A stretch of DNA of 64,000 nt. Origin: Stutzerimonas stutzeri (GTDB lineage: Bacteria; Pseudomonadota; Gammaproteobacteria; Pseudomonadales; Pseudomonadaceae). The stretch is from the NCBI RefSeq assembly GCF_002890895.1, contig NZ_POUL01000004.1, positions 248,001 to 312,000 on the forward strand, given 5' to 3'. The notes under the pieces are model-generated. The model made no database searches, was not told the DNA's origin, and was given only the letters and a program-made list of their open reading frames with translations. Below are positions 16,709 to 25,510 of this stretch, one piece after another (the stretch's first letter is position 1; each line of letters starts with the position of its first letter). The position numbers and the translations under genes are program-made.

Positions 16709-18082
16709 TCAGAGCGTGGTATCGCCTTTCAGGCCGATCGCGAACTGTTCGAGATAGGCGTTGGGCGTGTGGCCGTCATAAGCGATGCCATCAATGGTGT
16801 CCGCCAGTGGCTCGCGGAAGCCGTCTTCATCTGCTGGGGGGAAGTCCTCGGCTGTCATCAGCCCGTCTTCGATCAGTGCCGCTGCAGCTTCACGGTAAAT
16901 TTCCGGGCGATAGACCTGCTTGGCCATGTCTAGGTACCAGCTGTCCGGCTTGGCCTCGGCGATCTGGCCCCAGCGGCGCATCTGCGTTAGGTACCAGATG
17001 GCATCGGAGTAGTAGGGGTAAGTCGCGTTGTAACGGAAGAACACGTTGAAATCCGGCACCTCGCGTTTGTCGCCTTTCTCGAATTCAAAGGTGCCGGTCA
17101 TGGAGTTGGCGATGACCTTGGCGTCGGCGCCGACATATTCCGGTCGCGAGAGGATTTCCACCGCTTCCTGGCGGTTGGCGTTGTTGTCTTCGTCCAGCCA
17201 CTTGCCTGCACGGATCAGCGCTTTGACCAGACGCTTGTGCGTTTCGGGATTGGCTTCGGCCCAGGCTTTGGATACGCCGAAGACCTTTTCCGACATGTTC
17301 TTGCGGATCGCATAGTCAGCAACCACGGGTACGCCGATGCCTTTGAAGACCGCCTGCTGATTCCATGGCTCTCCGACGCTGTAGCCATGAATGGTGCCGG
17401 CTTCCATGGTCGAAGGCATCTGCGGCGGTGGCGTAACGGAGAGCAACGCCTGGGCATCGATCTGTCCGCTGATGTCGCCTTTCTTCGGTGCGTAGTAACC
17501 GGGGTGAATGCCACCGGCCGCGAGCCAGTAGCGCAATTCGTAATTGTGGGTGGATACCGGGAACACCATCCCCAGGTTGAACGACTTGCCGCTGGCGTTG
17601 AGCTGCTCGATCACCGGCTTGAGTGCGTCGGCCTCGATGGGATGCACCGGCTTGCCGTCTGCCATCGGCACGTTGGGCTTCATCTGCTCCCAGATCGCGT
17701 TGGACATGGTGATGGCATTGCCATTGAGGTCCATGGTGAAGGCCGTGATGATGTCGGCCTTGGTACCAAAACCGATGGTCGCGCCGATCGGCTGGCCGGA
17801 GAGCATGTGCGCACCGTCCAGCTCGCCGTCGATGACGCGGTCCAGCAGCACCTTCCAATTGGCCTGGGCTTCGAGCGTGACGTAGAGCCCTTCGTCCTCG
17901 AAGAAGCCTTTCTCATAGGCAATCGCAAGCGGCGCCATGTCGGTGAGCTTGATGAAGCCGAGCTTGAGTTCCTCCTTCTCTGGCTCGGCCGCCCAGGCGG
18001 CCATCGGCACCAGTTGCAGCAGGGCAGAGCAGCCAATGCTGGCCACCAGCGTTTTCAACAACGTACGGCGGGTCTTGCGCAT
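16709..18082 (-). CDS. nrtA: Nitrate ABC transporter substrate-binding protein
   Basis: The 457-residue protein binds nitrate in the periplasm and delivers it to NrtB. It begins with a twin-arginine-like signal (TRRTLLK at residues 4-10, then a hydrophobic stretch ending near AAWA at about 32), suggesting Tat export. Family features follow: [34 protein letters not shown] and [11 protein letters not shown]. It is similar in architecture to the cytoplasmic sensor NasS encoded at 19.3-20.5 kb. It is the first gene of the operon, GAGGAA precedes the ATG, and an ANTAR leader with sigma-54 promoter lies just upstream. Confidence 0.93.
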   Translation of the reverse strand: MRKTRRTLLKTLVASIGCSALLQLVPMAAWAAEPEKEELKLGFIKLTDMAPLAIAYEKGFFEDEGLYVTLEAQANWKVLLDRVIDGELDGAHMLSGQPIGATIGFGTKADIITAFTMDLNGNAITMSNAIWEQMKPNVPMADGKPVHPIEADALKPVIEQLNASGKSFNLGMVFPVSTHNYELRYWLAAGGIHPGYYAPKKGDISGQIDAQALLSVTPPPQMPSTMEAGTIHGYSVGEPWNQQAVFKGIGVPVVADYAIRKNMSEKVFGVSKAWAEANPETHKRLVKALIRAGKWLDEDNNANRQEAVEILSRPEYVGADAKVIANSMTGTFEFEKGDKREVPDFNVFFRYNATYPYYSDAIWYLTQMRRWGQIAEAKPDSWYLDMAKQVYRPEIYREAAAALIEDGLMTAEDFPPADEDGFREPLADTIDGIAYDGHTPNAYLEQFAIGLKGDTTL

Positions 18083-18106
18083 GATCTATTCCTCAATCGC
18101 GAAACG

Positions 18107-18197
18107 AAAAAAAGGCGTAACGGAAGCACTCTCTGCATGAGCAGAGCGAGCACCGTTGACGCCTTTGTCAATTCGTCCCGATCACCGCCGTTGGCGA
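18107..18197 (-). promoter_or_regulatory. NasT (ANTAR) antitermination leader of nrtA
   Basis: On the minus strand P1 (18182-18197) is TCGCC-AACGGC-GGTGA and P2 (18156-18171) is TTGAC-AAAGGC-GTCAA; both hexaloops have A1 and G4. P2 overlaps the 5' arm of a long terminator (18107-18167) ending GTTACGCC and seven T. P1 and P2 loops equal those of the MFS transporter leader. The nrtA start codon lies 25 bases past the T-run. Confidence 0.9.
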
Positions 18198-18222
18198 CCT
18201 GAAGACGTGGTAACAGAGGGAT

Positions 18223-18238
18223 TGCAAGGGGCTTGCCA
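18223..18238 (-). promoter_or_regulatory. Sigma-54 promoter of the nrtA operon
   Basis: Minus-strand TGGCAAGCCCCTTGCA matches TGGCACG-N4-TTGCW with one mismatch and exact spacing, with a complete TTGCA at -12. The predicted start is near 18212, fifteen bases before hairpin P1. Confidence 0.85.
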
Positions 18239-18660
18239 ATTCTTAATCTGAGATTTTTTTGGCGACTAGGGTGTTAGGAAGATCTATGTAATACAACGGC
18301 TTACGTCTGAAACAACCGGCCAGGCTGAACATGCGTTGGACGTGCGGGCTTGGCACTCCTGGCGATCGCTCGGTGCAATAGCCGTGCACCCAATTCTATC
18401 CTTGGCTCCGTTTTGGTTCGTTTGCATGGAAGAGCTGCTTGGAAATGGCGGGCGCAGTGGCGCCCGTCATTCGGACGCGATTGGAGTGGTTAGGGGGCGG
18501 CTGGCGCAACGTGTTGTAGTCGGCGAGCAATAGGCTCGTTGGGCCTGGTCGAGAGTCGAAAATGATCGGTACTTGAGTCCCGCAAGGTTTACAGCAGGCA
18601 TCCGCTCGGCTAATAGCCCCGTCTGGGCCTCGCCGAGACCAGCGCGCTGAGATTTTCGGA
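18239..18660. other. Intergenic region between nrtA promoter and nasT
   Basis: No convincing gene. It lies upstream of the sigma-54 promoter and should hold its enhancers. The clearest dyad is GGTGCA-ATAGCCG-TGCACC at 18372-18390, centred about 170 bases upstream of the predicted start; it contains NtrC-like half-sites but with spacing that does not fit the usual 17-base dyad. A short AT-rich stretch at 18240-18300 lies next to the promoter. Confidence 0.4.
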
Positions 18661-19239
18661 TCACTGACCCAGCAGGTCGTTCATCGCAATGATCTGTTCA
18701 GCGACCTGGATCAGCTTCTGCTGACGGCTCATGGCCTGGCGGCGCATCAGGGTGTAGGCCTCTTCCTCGTTGCAGCTGCGCATCTTCATCAACATGCCCT
18801 TGGCCAATTCGACGCGCTTGCGTTCGACCAGTTGCTGGTCGCGTGCATGCAGTTGCGCGCGGATTGCCTGGTCGCTTTCGAAGCGGGCCATGGCCACGTC
18901 TAGGATGGGTTTCAGGCGCTGGGCCTGGATGCCTTCAACGATATAGGCGCTAACGCCGGCGCGGATGGCTTGGCGCATGGCATCGGGGTTGTCGTCGTCG
19001 GTGAACATGACGATGGGCCGCGGCTGGTCACGGCTGACCATGACCACCTGTTCCATCACGTCCCGGCCGGGGGAGTCGGTGTCGATCAGTACCACGTCGG
19101 GGCGAATCGCTTCGACCCGCTCGGGCAGGTCGATGGTCAAACCGGATTCCTCGATCACCTCGAAGCCGGCTTCGATCAGAGCGGTGCGCAGGCGACCGAC
19201 CTTGCGCGGGGTGTCGTCGATCAGGAGAACGCGAAGCAT
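18661..19239 (-). CDS. nasT: Nitrate-responsive antiterminator, ANTAR response regulator
   Basis: The 192-residue RNA-binding regulator has a receiver-like N-terminal domain (LRVLLIDDTPRKVGRL; VVLIDTD; IVMFTDDDN) and a C-terminal ANTAR domain (about residues 130-190) with VELAKGMLMKMRSCNEEEAYTLMRRQAM. It is known to bind paired hexaloop hairpins and prevent terminator formation. Three such leaders are present here at nirB, the MFS transporter and nrtA. The ATG at 19239 is preceded by GGGAGAC, and lies 14 bases after the nasS stop. NasS is expected to hold NasT inactive when nitrate and nitrite are absent. Confidence 0.93.
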   Translation of the reverse strand: MLRVLLIDDTPRKVGRLRTALIEAGFEVIEESGLTIDLPERVEAIRPDVVLIDTDSPGRDVMEQVVMVSRDQPRPIVMFTDDDNPDAMRQAIRAGVSAYIVEGIQAQRLKPILDVAMARFESDQAIRAQLHARDQQLVERKRVELAKGMLMKMRSCNEEEAYTLMRRQAMSRQQKLIQVAEQIIAMNDLLGQ

Positions 19240-19253
19240 GACTGTCTCCCTTC

Positions 19254-20474
19254 TCAAGGCTTGGGGTGTGGTGCGGTGTCGCCCAGGGCATGCAGCGCGA
19301 AGCTGCGCGCGTATCCCGCCGGATCGCTGCCATCCCAGCGACTGCCGTCCATGAGCATGGCGCTGCGCATGGGGGAGCCGGGTACGGCGATATTCAAAGC
19401 GCTCGCTGCATCGCGGTAGAGGCTGGTCTGCTGGACGCTCTGCGCCACGGCAACGTAATCCGGATCTTCACGCAGCAGACCCCAGCGGCGCAGCTGAGTC
19501 ATGAACCAGAGGCCGTCGGAGTGGTAGGGCATGTTCACTTCGCCGTTGCCGAAGAAACGCAGCGGGTGCTTGTCCAGCCAGGCATGGCCGAGGCCGTCCT
19601 CATATTGACCAAGAAAGCGCGATTCGATGGACGCAACGGGCGCATTGACATAGTCGCTGCCGGCAATCAGCTGTGCAGTACTGCGGCGATTTTCCTGGCT
19701 CTCATCGATGAAGCGGCTGGCCTCGAGAATGGCCATGACCAGCGCGCGGGCGGTGTTGGGGTATTGGTCGACAAATTCGCGCGTGCAGCCGAGCACTTTC
19801 TCGGGATGGTCGGCCCAGATCGATTGGCTGGTCGCGATGGTAAAACCCATGTCTTCTTCAATGGCTTGGGCGCCCCAGGGCTCGCCGGCGCAGAAGCCGT
19901 CGATGCGTCGCGCCCGTAGATGAGCGACCATCTGCGACGGCGGCACCACCACTGTGCGTACGTCAGTCAGCGGATGGATGCCGTGGGCGGCCAGCCAGTA
20001 GTAGAGCCAGAGCGCATGAGTACCGGTGGGAAATGTCTGAGCAAGCGTGAGTTTTGCACCACTCTGGCGCACGCATTTGCCGAGCGCATCGGGATCGGTC
20101 ACGCCGGCTGCTTTCAGCTCATTGGAGAGGCTGATGCTCTGTCCGTTTTGCGCCAGCCCCATCAGTACGGCCATGTCCTTACGCGCACTGCCTCCGATCC
20201 CCAGATGCACGGCGTATATCAGGCCGTACAGTCCGTGAGCGGCATCCAGTTCGCCTTCCACAAGCTTGTCTCGCACGCTGGACCAGGAACTCTGCCGTTG
20301 CAGGTTGAGCGTGAGGCCGTAGGGCTGCGCAAAGCCCTGGGTGGCGGCGACGATCAGCGATGCAGCATCGGTCAGCGCCATGAAGCCAAGATTCACGACG
20401 TGCTTTTCTGGCGCGTCGCTGCCGGCGACCCAGGCTTTGGCGTCAGGGCGGAGCGAAGGGGAGAGATCGGTCAT
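19254..20474 (-). CDS. nasS: Cytoplasmic nitrate/nitrite sensor, NrtA-like
   Basis: The 406-residue protein resembles the nitrate-binding protein NrtA (LGFMALTDAASLIVAATQGF, GELDAAHGLYGLIYAVHLGIGG, FCAGEPWGAQAIEED) but has no signal peptide, so it stays in the cytoplasm. In characterised systems NasS binds NasT and releases it on nitrate or nitrite binding. It is the first gene of nasS-nasT. An in-frame ATG at 20495 would add seven residues (MAKVFFS); I prefer 20474 (MTDLSPS) on family grounds, but neither has a strong ribosome-binding site. Confidence 0.9.
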   Translation of the reverse strand: MTDLSPSLRPDAKAWVAGSDAPEKHVVNLGFMALTDAASLIVAATQGFAQPYGLTLNLQRQSSWSSVRDKLVEGELDAAHGLYGLIYAVHLGIGGSARKDMAVLMGLAQNGQSISLSNELKAAGVTDPDALGKCVRQSGAKLTLAQTFPTGTHALWLYYWLAAHGIHPLTDVRTVVVPPSQMVAHLRARRIDGFCAGEPWGAQAIEEDMGFTIATSQSIWADHPEKVLGCTREFVDQYPNTARALVMAILEASRFIDESQENRRSTAQLIAGSDYVNAPVASIESRFLGQYEDGLGHAWLDKHPLRFFGNGEVNMPYHSDGLWFMTQLRRWGLLREDPDYVAVAQSVQQTSLYRDAASALNIAVPGSPMRSAMLMDGSRWDGSDPAGYARSFALHALGDTAPHPKP

Positions 20475-20660
20475 GCTGAAGAAAACCTTTGCCATGCGAA
20501 GCGCGCACCGTCCGGGAGGGAACCGGTGCGAAGCGGGATGTCTGGTTCAGGTTTAGCAAGCCACATGCCAAGGACGGTGCAAGACGCCTCTAACTGGTGC
20601 ACGAGCTCGCAGCAAAGGGCAAGACGGCTGATCGCGACCGGATATGGGAAGTCCTTCAGC

Positions 20661-22283
20661 TCAGCGCGGATACAGCGGCGGCAGCGCGCTGGCTTCGCGT
20701 TCGGCATCGCCAGCCTGACCTGCGGGCAGGTTCTGAATGGCCTGCCACAAGGCTTCGCCTTGCCAGCGCTGACCGGTCTCGCTGTACAGCGCACCATTAA
20801 GCCCATCGAGGGCATCGGACAGCGGCTCGAAACGGGCCGCCATATCGGCCAGCGTTTCAGGCTGTTGACGTGCCCAGGCATCGAGCGCATGTCGGGTGGC
20901 CTGGGTGTCGTTGGCCAGGCAGGCGCGTTTCAGATCATCAAGCAGGCTGCGCGGAGTCGGGCCGGTCTGCACTGTGCGGATCACCGCTGGTTGCCTGCGC
21001 GCATGCAGCCACAAGCCAAAGCCGAGCAGGGTCGTCAATGCCAGCAATGCGCTACTCAGCTGCCAGGGCCATAGCCGTCTCGCCTCTCGCTGTTCCGGCA
21101 TGTCCGTCGTCTCGATGGCGGGCTGTTGCAGGTCCGGGTTGTCGGCGACCTGCAGGTTGCGACCAGGCAGCGTGCTGCGCTCCAGGCGATCTTCCAGGGT
21201 GTTCCACCAGACCACTTCCACGGGCGAGAGTTGGAACTCCCCAGTGCGTGTCGCGACCAGGGCTTCGCGCTGTTCGCGACTGCCGCTGACACCGTTGGCC
21301 GTGACTTCGTTGTTCAGGGTCGGCTGGTCGGGGTAGCTGCGCAGTCCCGGAAGCTTGGTTGAGGCGATTGGAGGCAGCTGGCTGCTGGTCAATCCGTCAG
21401 CTTTCAAGAGCAAGCTGCGGGTCAGGGCTTCGCCCAGCTGAGCATCCCCTGGTTCCGGACTCCAGGCTTCGACCAGCGTCAGGCTTCGGGCCGGTAGCCA
21501 AGCGGCGTCGGCGGGATAGTCAGATGGCTTGGGCTTTACAATTAACGGGATGGTGGGTGATTTGACCTGGGTCGAACGTCCGAACCTCGAGCCATACTGA
21601 TCACCGGTCGACGGTGCCACGGCCGTGGCGCTGAACAGTTGTGCGGGAACTGTCAGCTCGCCGCTTTTCTGCGGGAACAGCGCATAGCGGATCTCAATCA
21701 CGCCGTGGCGGACGCCATTGATGTCTTTTTCATAAGTGCGTGGTTCGCCCAGCCGCTGCACCAGCGCATCGTTCATCTGCAGCGGTGACAGGGTGCTGTC
21801 GTCGTACAGCGATACGGAGTGGTAGATACGCAGCGTCAGCAGCACCTGCGCCTGCACGTAGGCGACCTCCTGATCAAGACTGGCGTCGATGAATATGGGG
21901 GCAAGCAGGTCGCTGTCGCTGGCGCTGGGCTCGGTGACATGCAAGGTGATTGGCTCGCTACGGGCATCGCCGAGCTGCAACGGCGGAATGACGACGTAGC
22001 CGGTCTGCAGCGGCTGGAGCGTGACCTGCCACTGGGTAATCGCCTGTGCATCGCCGTTGGTCCCGGCAAGTTGGTTGCTCTGACGTGTCCCGGATACTTT
22101 GAACAGGCTGTCGAGGGGCTGCAGGTCGGGCTTACCAAATGCGGTGCCGTCGGCCGTTTCCAGCGTCAGCTCCACAGTTTCGTCCAGGCTCAGCTCGGTA
22201 CGGTCGACCCGGGCTACCAAGGTAGCAGCGTGGGTTTGCAAGCCCAGCAGGAGCAGAAACACCAGTGTCATCCAGCGCATCAT
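20661..22283 (-). CDS. BatD-like protein (oxygen tolerance family)
   Basis: The 540-residue protein has a signal peptide (residues 1-19), a long beta-rich periplasmic part with repeated strand patterns (ATLVARVDRTELSLDETVELTLE), one transmembrane helix near residues 408-426 (WQLSSALLALTTLLGFGLWL) and a cytoplasmic tail. This is the usual BatD layout. It is the last gene of the MoxR-Bat operon; its ATG overlaps the stop of the gene before by four bases. BatD is thought to work with the von Willebrand proteins in envelope stress, but the biochemical role is unknown. Confidence 0.85.
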   Translation of the reverse strand: MMRWMTLVFLLLLGLQTHAATLVARVDRTELSLDETVELTLETADGTAFGKPDLQPLDSLFKVSGTRQSNQLAGTNGDAQAITQWQVTLQPLQTGYVVIPPLQLGDARSEPITLHVTEPSASDSDLLAPIFIDASLDQEVAYVQAQVLLTLRIYHSVSLYDDSTLSPLQMNDALVQRLGEPRTYEKDINGVRHGVIEIRYALFPQKSGELTVPAQLFSATAVAPSTGDQYGSRFGRSTQVKSPTIPLIVKPKPSDYPADAAWLPARSLTLVEAWSPEPGDAQLGEALTRSLLLKADGLTSSQLPPIASTKLPGLRSYPDQPTLNNEVTANGVSGSREQREALVATRTGEFQLSPVEVVWWNTLEDRLERSTLPGRNLQVADNPDLQQPAIETTDMPEQREARRLWPWQLSSALLALTTLLGFGLWLHARRQPAVIRTVQTGPTPRSLLDDLKRACLANDTQATRHALDAWARQQPETLADMAARFEPLSDALDGLNGALYSETGQRWQGEALWQAIQNLPAGQAGDAEREASALPPLYPR

Positions 22284-24007
22284 TGATTCAATTCCTGCCG
22301 TTTGCGTTGCTCATAAAGAAACTTGCGCCGTAGCAGCTCGCCGGGATCGTCCGGGATCTTGCGCAACCATTGGTTCATTGCCTGATCCTGCTCGGGATCG
22401 ACCGGCACTTCCTGTGCTTGTGCCATCTGCTGATCGGTCGCGACTGGCTCGGACTCGGGAGGGCTCTCGTTCAGTGTTTCGCTCGACACCTCGCCAGCTG
22501 GCTCTGGCGGGGCCTGTGCCGTGGTTTGATCTGTCGAGTCCGACGAGGTGTCTGGCGCTTTGCTTCCACGAGGCTGCTTGCGCTGCTCGGCTTCGGATGT
22601 CGATTCCTGGGGTGGCGACGCGTCGGGATCGGCATCAGCTTGAGCCTCTTTTTGTCGCAGGGCCTCTTCGACGGTGGTTTTATTGCGCCGCGCGATGTCC
22701 AGACCCGGATCCAGCTCCAGGGCTTGTTCATAGGCTTCGATGGCGGCTTGCAGCTCGTCGTTGCGGGCCAGGGCATTGCCTCGGTTGTAGTGATCGGCTG
22801 CGGAGTCGCCCTTGCCGAACTGCTCGGCGGCGCCGGCAAAGTCACCGGCCTGGTAGCGGGCATAGCCCCGCCATTGGTGATCTTCGAAGCGGGTCGCGGC
22901 TTCGCCTGGGCGAGAAGATTCCAGCAGGCGCATGCCCTGTTGATCGGGGCGCAGCCATAGGTCGTCAAGGCTCAGGGCGCTGGCGGGTTGCGGGACGAAG
23001 AGGACGAGCGGCAAGCAGAACAGCCAACCCCGGCGCCCGGCGAAGGCGGCGAGCAATACCAGAGGGAGCAGCAGCCAGTAGCCTTGGTCCTGCCAGGCGT
23101 CGAGACGGGTGGTCTCGTCTTGAGCCACAAGCTTTCCGTTGCGTTCGAGCAAGCCGAGGTTGCGCAGGTCCGCATCATCGACTCGAGCCTGCTGATAGCG
23201 ACCGCCGATCTGGCTGGCGAAACGCCGCATGGCATTGTCGTCCAGCCGGGGGATGACAATGGAACCTTTGTCATCCTTGAGGAAGCTGCCGTCCTCGAGA
23301 GGAATCGGAGCACCTTGCTCGGTGCCGATACCTAACAGAAGCAGCGACTGCTCGTTTTCGTCCAGCTGCTGCTCGATCGATGCGCGCTCCGGCTCGCTCA
23401 GACTGCTGCCGATCAGCAGAAGGCGACCAGCACCATTGGCGCCTTGTTGCAGGAGGGCAATGCCTTGCGTCACCGCCAGGTCAGCACGATGGCCGGGTTC
23501 GGGCATGAGATCGGGCTGCAATGCGTCCAGAAGGTTTTGCGTGGTGGCCATGTCGTTGGACAAGGGCACCAGGGTGTGAGCGCTGCCGGCGAAGACCACC
23601 ACAGCGGTCTGGGCATCCTGGCGAGTCTGCAGCAGATCGAGGATCTTGCGCTTGGCCTGCTCGAGTCGGCTCGGCCGCACATCGGTTGCCAGCATCGCCG
23701 GGGTGGTCTCCAGCAAGATGATCAGCGGGTCTGCGCGTGTCAGGCTGGGTTGCTCGACCTGCTGCCAGCTTGGCCCTAGCAACGCCAGACAACCCAACAG
23801 CCAGGCGCTGCCGAGCAGGATCCAAGGGAGCTTGCTGTTACGCAGCTTGCCGCGAGTGAGCAGAGCGGTATGAAAAGCTTCGGGCAAGAGGCGCTGCCAG
23901 CGACCGGTCTGGCGCTGACGATGCCATAAACGCCACATCAACCATATCGGTAGCGGCAATACGATCAACCAGAACGGTCTGAGCAGGTAGGGCAGAAGTT
24001 CACTCAT
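22280..24007 (-). CDS. BatB/BatC-like fusion: von Willebrand A domain plus TPR
   Basis: The 575-residue protein has two N-terminal hydrophobic helices, a von Willebrand A-type domain (about residues 90-290), another pair of helices near 310-345, then TPR repeats (HYNRGNALARNDELQAAIEAYEQALELDP near 415-445) and a Glu/Gln/Pro-rich tail. The metal site normally DxSxS reads ETTPA, so the MIDAS is degenerate. BatB and BatC are separate proteins in some bacteria and fused here. Starts and stops overlap by four bases with BatA and BatD. Confidence 0.85.
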   Translation of the reverse strand: MSELLPYLLRPFWLIVLPLPIWLMWRLWHRQRQTGRWQRLLPEAFHTALLTRGKLRNSKLPWILLGSAWLLGCLALLGPSWQQVEQPSLTRADPLIILLETTPAMLATDVRPSRLEQAKRKILDLLQTRQDAQTAVVVFAGSAHTLVPLSNDMATTQNLLDALQPDLMPEPGHRADLAVTQGIALLQQGANGAGRLLLIGSSLSEPERASIEQQLDENEQSLLLLGIGTEQGAPIPLEDGSFLKDDKGSIVIPRLDDNAMRRFASQIGGRYQQARVDDADLRNLGLLERNGKLVAQDETTRLDAWQDQGYWLLLPLVLLAAFAGRRGWLFCLPLVLFVPQPASALSLDDLWLRPDQQGMRLLESSRPGEAATRFEDHQWRGYARYQAGDFAGAAEQFGKGDSAADHYNRGNALARNDELQAAIEAYEQALELDPGLDIARRNKTTVEEALRQKEAQADADPDASPPQESTSEAEQRKQPRGSKAPDTSSDSTDQTTAQAPPEPAGEVSSETLNESPPESEPVATDQQMAQAQEVPVDPEQDQAMNQWLRKIPDDPGELLRRKFLYEQRKRQELNQ

Positions 24008-25017
24008 GATCGCTTGCTCCGAGCGCCCAGTTGACGCAGCGACAAAGGCAAGACGCTGCGCGCGACCAACAGCCAGCTGAACAGAAGTGCTGCTGCCAAT
24101 GGCCAGGCGTACAACGCTGTGGCGACGCGTGCCTGAGCCGGCTGCTGGGCGGCCGGCTCAAGTTCGTCGAGGGCGGCACCGACTGCTTCCAGCTCTTCAT
24201 TTGTACGCGCTCGGAAGTACTCGCCGCCGGTTTCATAGGCAATCGCGCGAAGGGTCGTTTCGTCCAGGTCGCCGCCGGGGTTGAAACCGAACCGGTTGAG
24301 CAGGCTGTCATCCGCTTCGGCACCGATGCCGATCGTATGCACCTTGACGCCGGCGGCCGCAGCGAGGCGAGCCGCGATCAAAGGCTCGACTTCGCCACCG
24401 TTGTTCGCGCCGTCCGTAATCAGTACCAGTACGCGACTGTTGGCCGGGCGTTCGCGCAAGCGCTTGACGGCCAAGCCGATGGCGTCGCCGATGGCCGTGT
24501 TGCTCCCAGCGATGCCGACCGCAGCTTCATCGAGCCAAGTGCGTACCGTTTGTCGATCGAAAGTCAGCGGCGCCTGCAGGTAGGCCTTGCTGCCAAACAG
24601 GATAAGCCCGACGCGGTCGCCGCTTCGCCCGGCAATAAAGTCGCCCAACAGGTGTTTGACCAGTTCCAGCCGGCTGACCTCATCGCCTTGCCACTGCATG
24701 TCTGGATAGTCCATGGAACCGGACACGTCGACCGCCAGCAACAGGTCGCGGCCATTGGTGGGAAGCGGCAGCGGTTCGCCGAGCCATTGCGGGCGGGCGG
24801 CGGCGAGCAACAGCAAACACCAGATGAACAAGTAGGGCAGCTGTTGCCGCCAGGCAGGCAGGGCGATCGCGGCGCGACGGCCAGCCAGCGTTTCCAGCTC
24901 GGCCAGAAAGCCGACCTTCAATGCTGCGTCGCCGCTTTCCGATACGGGTAAGACCCAGCGCAGCAGCCAGGGCAGCGGCAACAGTAGCCAGACCCACGGC
25001 CAGGCCAGCTCAAACAT
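24004..25017 (-). CDS. BatA-like von Willebrand A domain membrane protein
   Basis: The 337-residue protein has N-terminal hydrophobic helices, an intact MIDAS motif (LLAVDVSGSMD near residue 94) with later TAIGD and ITDGANNGG segments, and a C-terminal helix near 305-325. I chose the ATG at 25017 (MFELAWPWVWLLLPLPWLL), which overlaps the upstream gene by eight bases; the longer open frame starts inside that gene and lacks sense. It is partnered with the degenerate BatB/C protein encoded next. Confidence 0.88.
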   Translation of the reverse strand: MFELAWPWVWLLLPLPWLLRWVLPVSESGDAALKVGFLAELETLAGRRAAIALPAWRQQLPYLFIWCLLLLAAARPQWLGEPLPLPTNGRDLLLAVDVSGSMDYPDMQWQGDEVSRLELVKHLLGDFIAGRSGDRVGLILFGSKAYLQAPLTFDRQTVRTWLDEAAVGIAGSNTAIGDAIGLAVKRLRERPANSRVLVLITDGANNGGEVEPLIAARLAAAAGVKVHTIGIGAEADDSLLNRFGFNPGGDLDETTLRAIAYETGGEYFRARTNEELEAVGAALDELEPAAQQPAQARVATALYAWPLAAALLFSWLLVARSVLPLSLRQLGARSKRS

Positions 25018-25510
25018 GCTTGCGAATCCAGATCTGCACGGACTGTTCAAGGCCCTGGATGGCCTTGTCGTCCAGCCGGCACTCGGCGCGGTAAGCGCCT
25101 TCAACCAGCACCATCCAGCGCGTCAATCCCGCGGCCGGACAACGATTGTCGAGAAAGGCCAGCCAGGCACGCCCGCTCAATGTATGGGGGTGATCGTCTG
25201 GGTAGCGGATCCGGCAAAGGCGTTTCAGTAGCGCATTGAGTTGCTGCAGCCAGTGACTGGCTGGCTGGCCATTGTATGGCTTGCTCAACTGGGCGAGTTC
25301 AAGCAGAGCCGTCTGACGTTGCGGGTCGAGCAATTGTTCGTCCTGGGCGGTCACCTCTCGCTTAGCGAGCTGAAGTCTTTTCCAGGGCTGCAGTTTCAGC
25401 AGCAGAACGAGGCTGAGCAGCAGGGCAGCGAGAAACCACCAGCCAGCCGCCAGTGGCCACCAACTCACGGCTGCTGGGGTGATCAGGGGTTCAAGCTCGA
25501 GGGCATTCAT
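25010..25510 (-). CDS. DUF4381-type membrane protein of the Bat operon
   Basis: The 166-residue protein has one N-terminal transmembrane helix (WWFLAALLLSLVLLLKL) and a helical cytoplasmic part containing WLQQLNALLKRLCRIRYP and LSGRAWLAFLDN, the pattern of DUF4381 proteins that always lie between DUF58 and BatA genes. It overlaps the neighbours on both sides by a few bases. Function is unknown; a structural part of the Bat complex is the likely role. Confidence 0.8.
   Translation of the reverse strand: MNALELEPLITPAAVSWWPLAAGWWFLAALLLSLVLLLKLQPWKRLQLAKREVTAQDEQLLDPQRQTALLELAQLSKPYNGQPASHWLQQLNALLKRLCRIRYPDDHPHTLSGRAWLAFLDNRCPAAGLTRWMVLVEGAYRAECRLDDKAIQGLEQSVQIWIRKHV

Noticed and set aside
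18372..18390. GGTGCA-N7-TGCACC as a true NtrC site for nrtA
   Set aside because: The half-sites face the wrong way and the spacing differs from the 17-base NtrC dyad; kept only as a note in the intergenic entry.
18467..18664. 65-codon minus-strand frame between nrtA and nasT
   Set aside because: No recognisable protein pattern; it overlaps the nasT stop and lacks a start signal.
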